From Rhizobiaceae bacterium (GTDB lineage: Bacteria > Pseudomonadota > Alphaproteobacteria > Rhizobiales > Rhizobiaceae): a DNA stretch of 7,341 bases. A program made the translations under genes and the position numbers. The stretch is from the NCBI GenBank assembly GCA_028865845.1, contig JAGWJK010000191.1, positions 1 through 7,341 of the forward strand, given 5' to 3'. Below, in pieces: positions 6,286 through 7,341 of this stretch. The notes beneath the pieces are model-generated. The model was given only the letters and a program-made list of their open reading frames with translations. It made no database searches and was not told the origin of the DNA. Every line of letters starts with the position of its first letter. Position 1 is the first letter of the stretch.

Positions 6286-7118
6286 GCAAGGTCATTTCAC
6301 CCGGAACGCACGCCACTCCGGCATCCGTGCCGCGCAAGTTCACGGTTCTCGACGCCACCATCGGCCTTTTGTCGAAAAACCTGCCGGCGATCCTGGCCGG
6401 CATCGGCCTCGTCGTCCTCTGGCAATTGGTAATCTGGATCTTCAAGATCCCGACCTTCATGGCGCCGAGCCCGGCCGAGGTGGTGCTTGCCTTCCGTGAC
6501 AACGCCGCGACACTCTGGCGGAATTTCCTGCCGACGGTGCTCGAGGCGGCCCTCGGCTTCCTCTTCGGCAATCTCGTCGCCATCCTCTTGGCGATCTGGT
6601 TCGTCCACAACACCACGGCGGAAAAGGCGTTCTATCCGATCGCCGTCTTCGTCAAGGCCATCCCGATCATCGCGCTCGCGCCGATCCTCGTGCTGGTCTT
6701 CGGCAACGGGCTCGCACCGAAAATCATCATCGCCGGGCTGATCTGTTTCTTCCCGACGCTGGTCAACATGGTCCAGGGCCTGCGGGCCGCAAGCCCCGCC
6801 ATGCTCGACCTGATGCGGGTGTTGTCCGCCACCAACTCCGAAATCCTTTGGAAGGTCCGGCTCCCCAGTTCTCTACCCTTCCTGTTTGCGGCGCTGAAGA
6901 TTGCCGCGACCAGCAGCGTCATGGGGGCGATCGTCGCCGAATGGATCGGTTCCAGCTTCGGTCTCGGCGCTCTGATCATCGAGGCAACCTACAATTTCCG
7001 CTCGCCGCTTCTCTACGCCACCGTGGTGATAGCCGCACTTCTCGCCGTCATCCTGTTTGCCATCGTCTCGGTCGTCGAGACCAAGGTGGTGCGCTGGAAA
7101 CCGGCCGGATCGCACTGA
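6282..7118 (+). CDS. ABC transporter permease, TauC/SsuC/ThiX-like
   Basis: This is a 278-residue inner-membrane protein of the BPD transporter (MetI-like) superfamily. It forms the channel for the importer encoded by the two preceding genes, probably as a homodimer because only one permease gene is present. About six membrane segments are visible: 35-54, 86-108, 117-141, 146-166, 197-218 and 243-265. F-M-A-P-S-P-A-E-V (59-67) is the conserved P-S-P segment after the first helix in this family. V-K-A-I-P-I-I-A-L-A-P (124-134) is the typical third-helix motif. The cytoplasmic coupling loop around 180-196 (S-A-T-N-S-E-I-L-W-K-V-R-L-P) replaces the EAA motif in the usual degenerate way for the family. 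G-S-S-F-G-L-G-A-L-I (223-232) precedes the last helix. The start at 6282 is set by spacing to GAGGA. Confidence 0.93.
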   Translation: MSKVISPGTHATPASVPRKFTVLDATIGLLSKNLPAILAGIGLVVLWQLVIWIFKIPTFMAPSPAEVVLAFRDNAATLWRNFLPTVLEAALGFLFGNLVAILLAIWFVHNTTAEKAFYPIAVFVKAIPIIALAPILVLVFGNGLAPKIIIAGLICFFPTLVNMVQGLRAASPAMLDLMRVLSATNSEILWKVRLPSSLPFLFAALKIAATSSVMGAIVAEWIGSSFGLGALIIEATYNFRSPLLYATVVIAALLAVILFAIVSVVETKVVRWKPAGSH

Positions 7119-7133
7119 GCACGCACCAACAAA

Positions 7134-7167
7134 GGCATGACGATCTCGTTCGGCTTGTCGCCATGCC
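7134..7167 (+). repeat. Interrupted hairpin after the permease gene
   Basis: GGCATG (7134-7139) pairs with CATGCC (7162-7167). After one mismatch (7140/7161), CGAT pairs with GTCG, including one G-T pair, closing a loop of about 12 bases. It begins 16 bases after the permease stop. CCCCAGCCTTTTGATTT follows, which is not a clean T run, so it could be a weak terminator or an mRNA-stabilising structure that sets the flavoprotein gene apart from the importer. Confidence 0.35.
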
Positions 7168-7245
7168 CCAGCCTTTTGATTTGACACGATGTTTTTCAAG
7201 ACCCGCCCTGTGGCCTCTGAAGTCGTGTCCTAGGAGGAAACAACA

Positions 7246-7341
7246 ATGATACAGACAGTCCATCAGCCTGCGCGGGACATCAAGGTCGTTGATCGTTCCG
7301 ATGTCGTCGTGGTCGGCGGCGGCCCCGCCGGGATTTCGGCG
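7246..7341 (+). CDS. FAD-dependent oxidoreductase, N-terminus only
   Basis: An ATG at 7246 with a full AGGAGG (7232-7237) eight bases upstream opens a frame of 32 codons that runs off the right edge. Residues 19-32 read D-V-V-V-V-G-G-G-P-A-G-I-S-A: a beta strand followed by the G-x-G-x-x-G dinucleotide-binding turn (24-29) of FAD-dependent oxidoreductases. The short N-terminal extension with R-D-I-K-V-V-D before the strand resembles flavoproteins of the FAD_oxidored type, but too little is present to choose a subfamily. It shares the strand of the importer and lies 127 bases after it. It could act on the imported compound or pass electrons to the Rieske protein; neither can be tested from this fragment. 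Confidence 0.8.
   Translation, partial: MIQTVHQPARDIKVVDRSDVVVVGGGPAGISA

Overview
The window looks like a chromosomal or megaplasmid segment of an alphaproteobacterium of the Rhizobium/Agrobacterium/Sinorhizobium type. This is inferred from the GC-rich, strongly third-position-biased coding sequence, the tightly packed catabolic operon and the repeated ABC importers. No gene in it fixes the genus. I see no RNA gene, insertion sequence, CRISPR array or origin.

Layout. Positions 1-530 (minus strand) hold the N-terminal 176 codons of a Tat-exported BMP/PnrA-type substrate-binding protein, whose 3' end lies off the left edge. A 264-base divergent region (531-794) separates it from a plus-strand run that reaches the right edge. 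That run begins with a 78-residue acylphosphatase-fold protein lacking both catalytic residues (795-1031). A short protein with an N-terminal Rieske [2Fe-2S] domain follows (1045-1719), then a glutathione S-transferase homologue (1719-2351, start and stop codons overlapping) and an adenine-deaminase-family amidohydrolase (2370-4172). A 260-base gap with GC-rich hairpins and a small palindrome comes next. It is followed by an NMT1/ThiY/TauA-like importer: binding protein (4433-5467), ATPase (5473-6285) and permease (6282-7118), the last two overlapping by four bases. After a 127-base gap a FAD-dependent oxidoreductase begins (7246) and runs off the right edge.

How the genes may work together. 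The set pairs two unrelated import systems with redox proteins (Rieske, FAD flavoprotein), a GST homologue and a hydrolytic deaminase of purine-like rings. The simplest reading is a catabolic locus that imports a purine-like or other N-heterocyclic compound, modifies it oxidatively and deaminates it. The substrate cannot be read from the sequence. The pairing of a Rieske-only protein with a GST homologue beside a purine-type deaminase recalls the NdmC/NdmD/NdmE caffeine N-demethylase set of Pseudomonas, in which NdmE is GST-like. That parallel is inference, and no mononuclear-iron oxygenase domain is visible inside this window.
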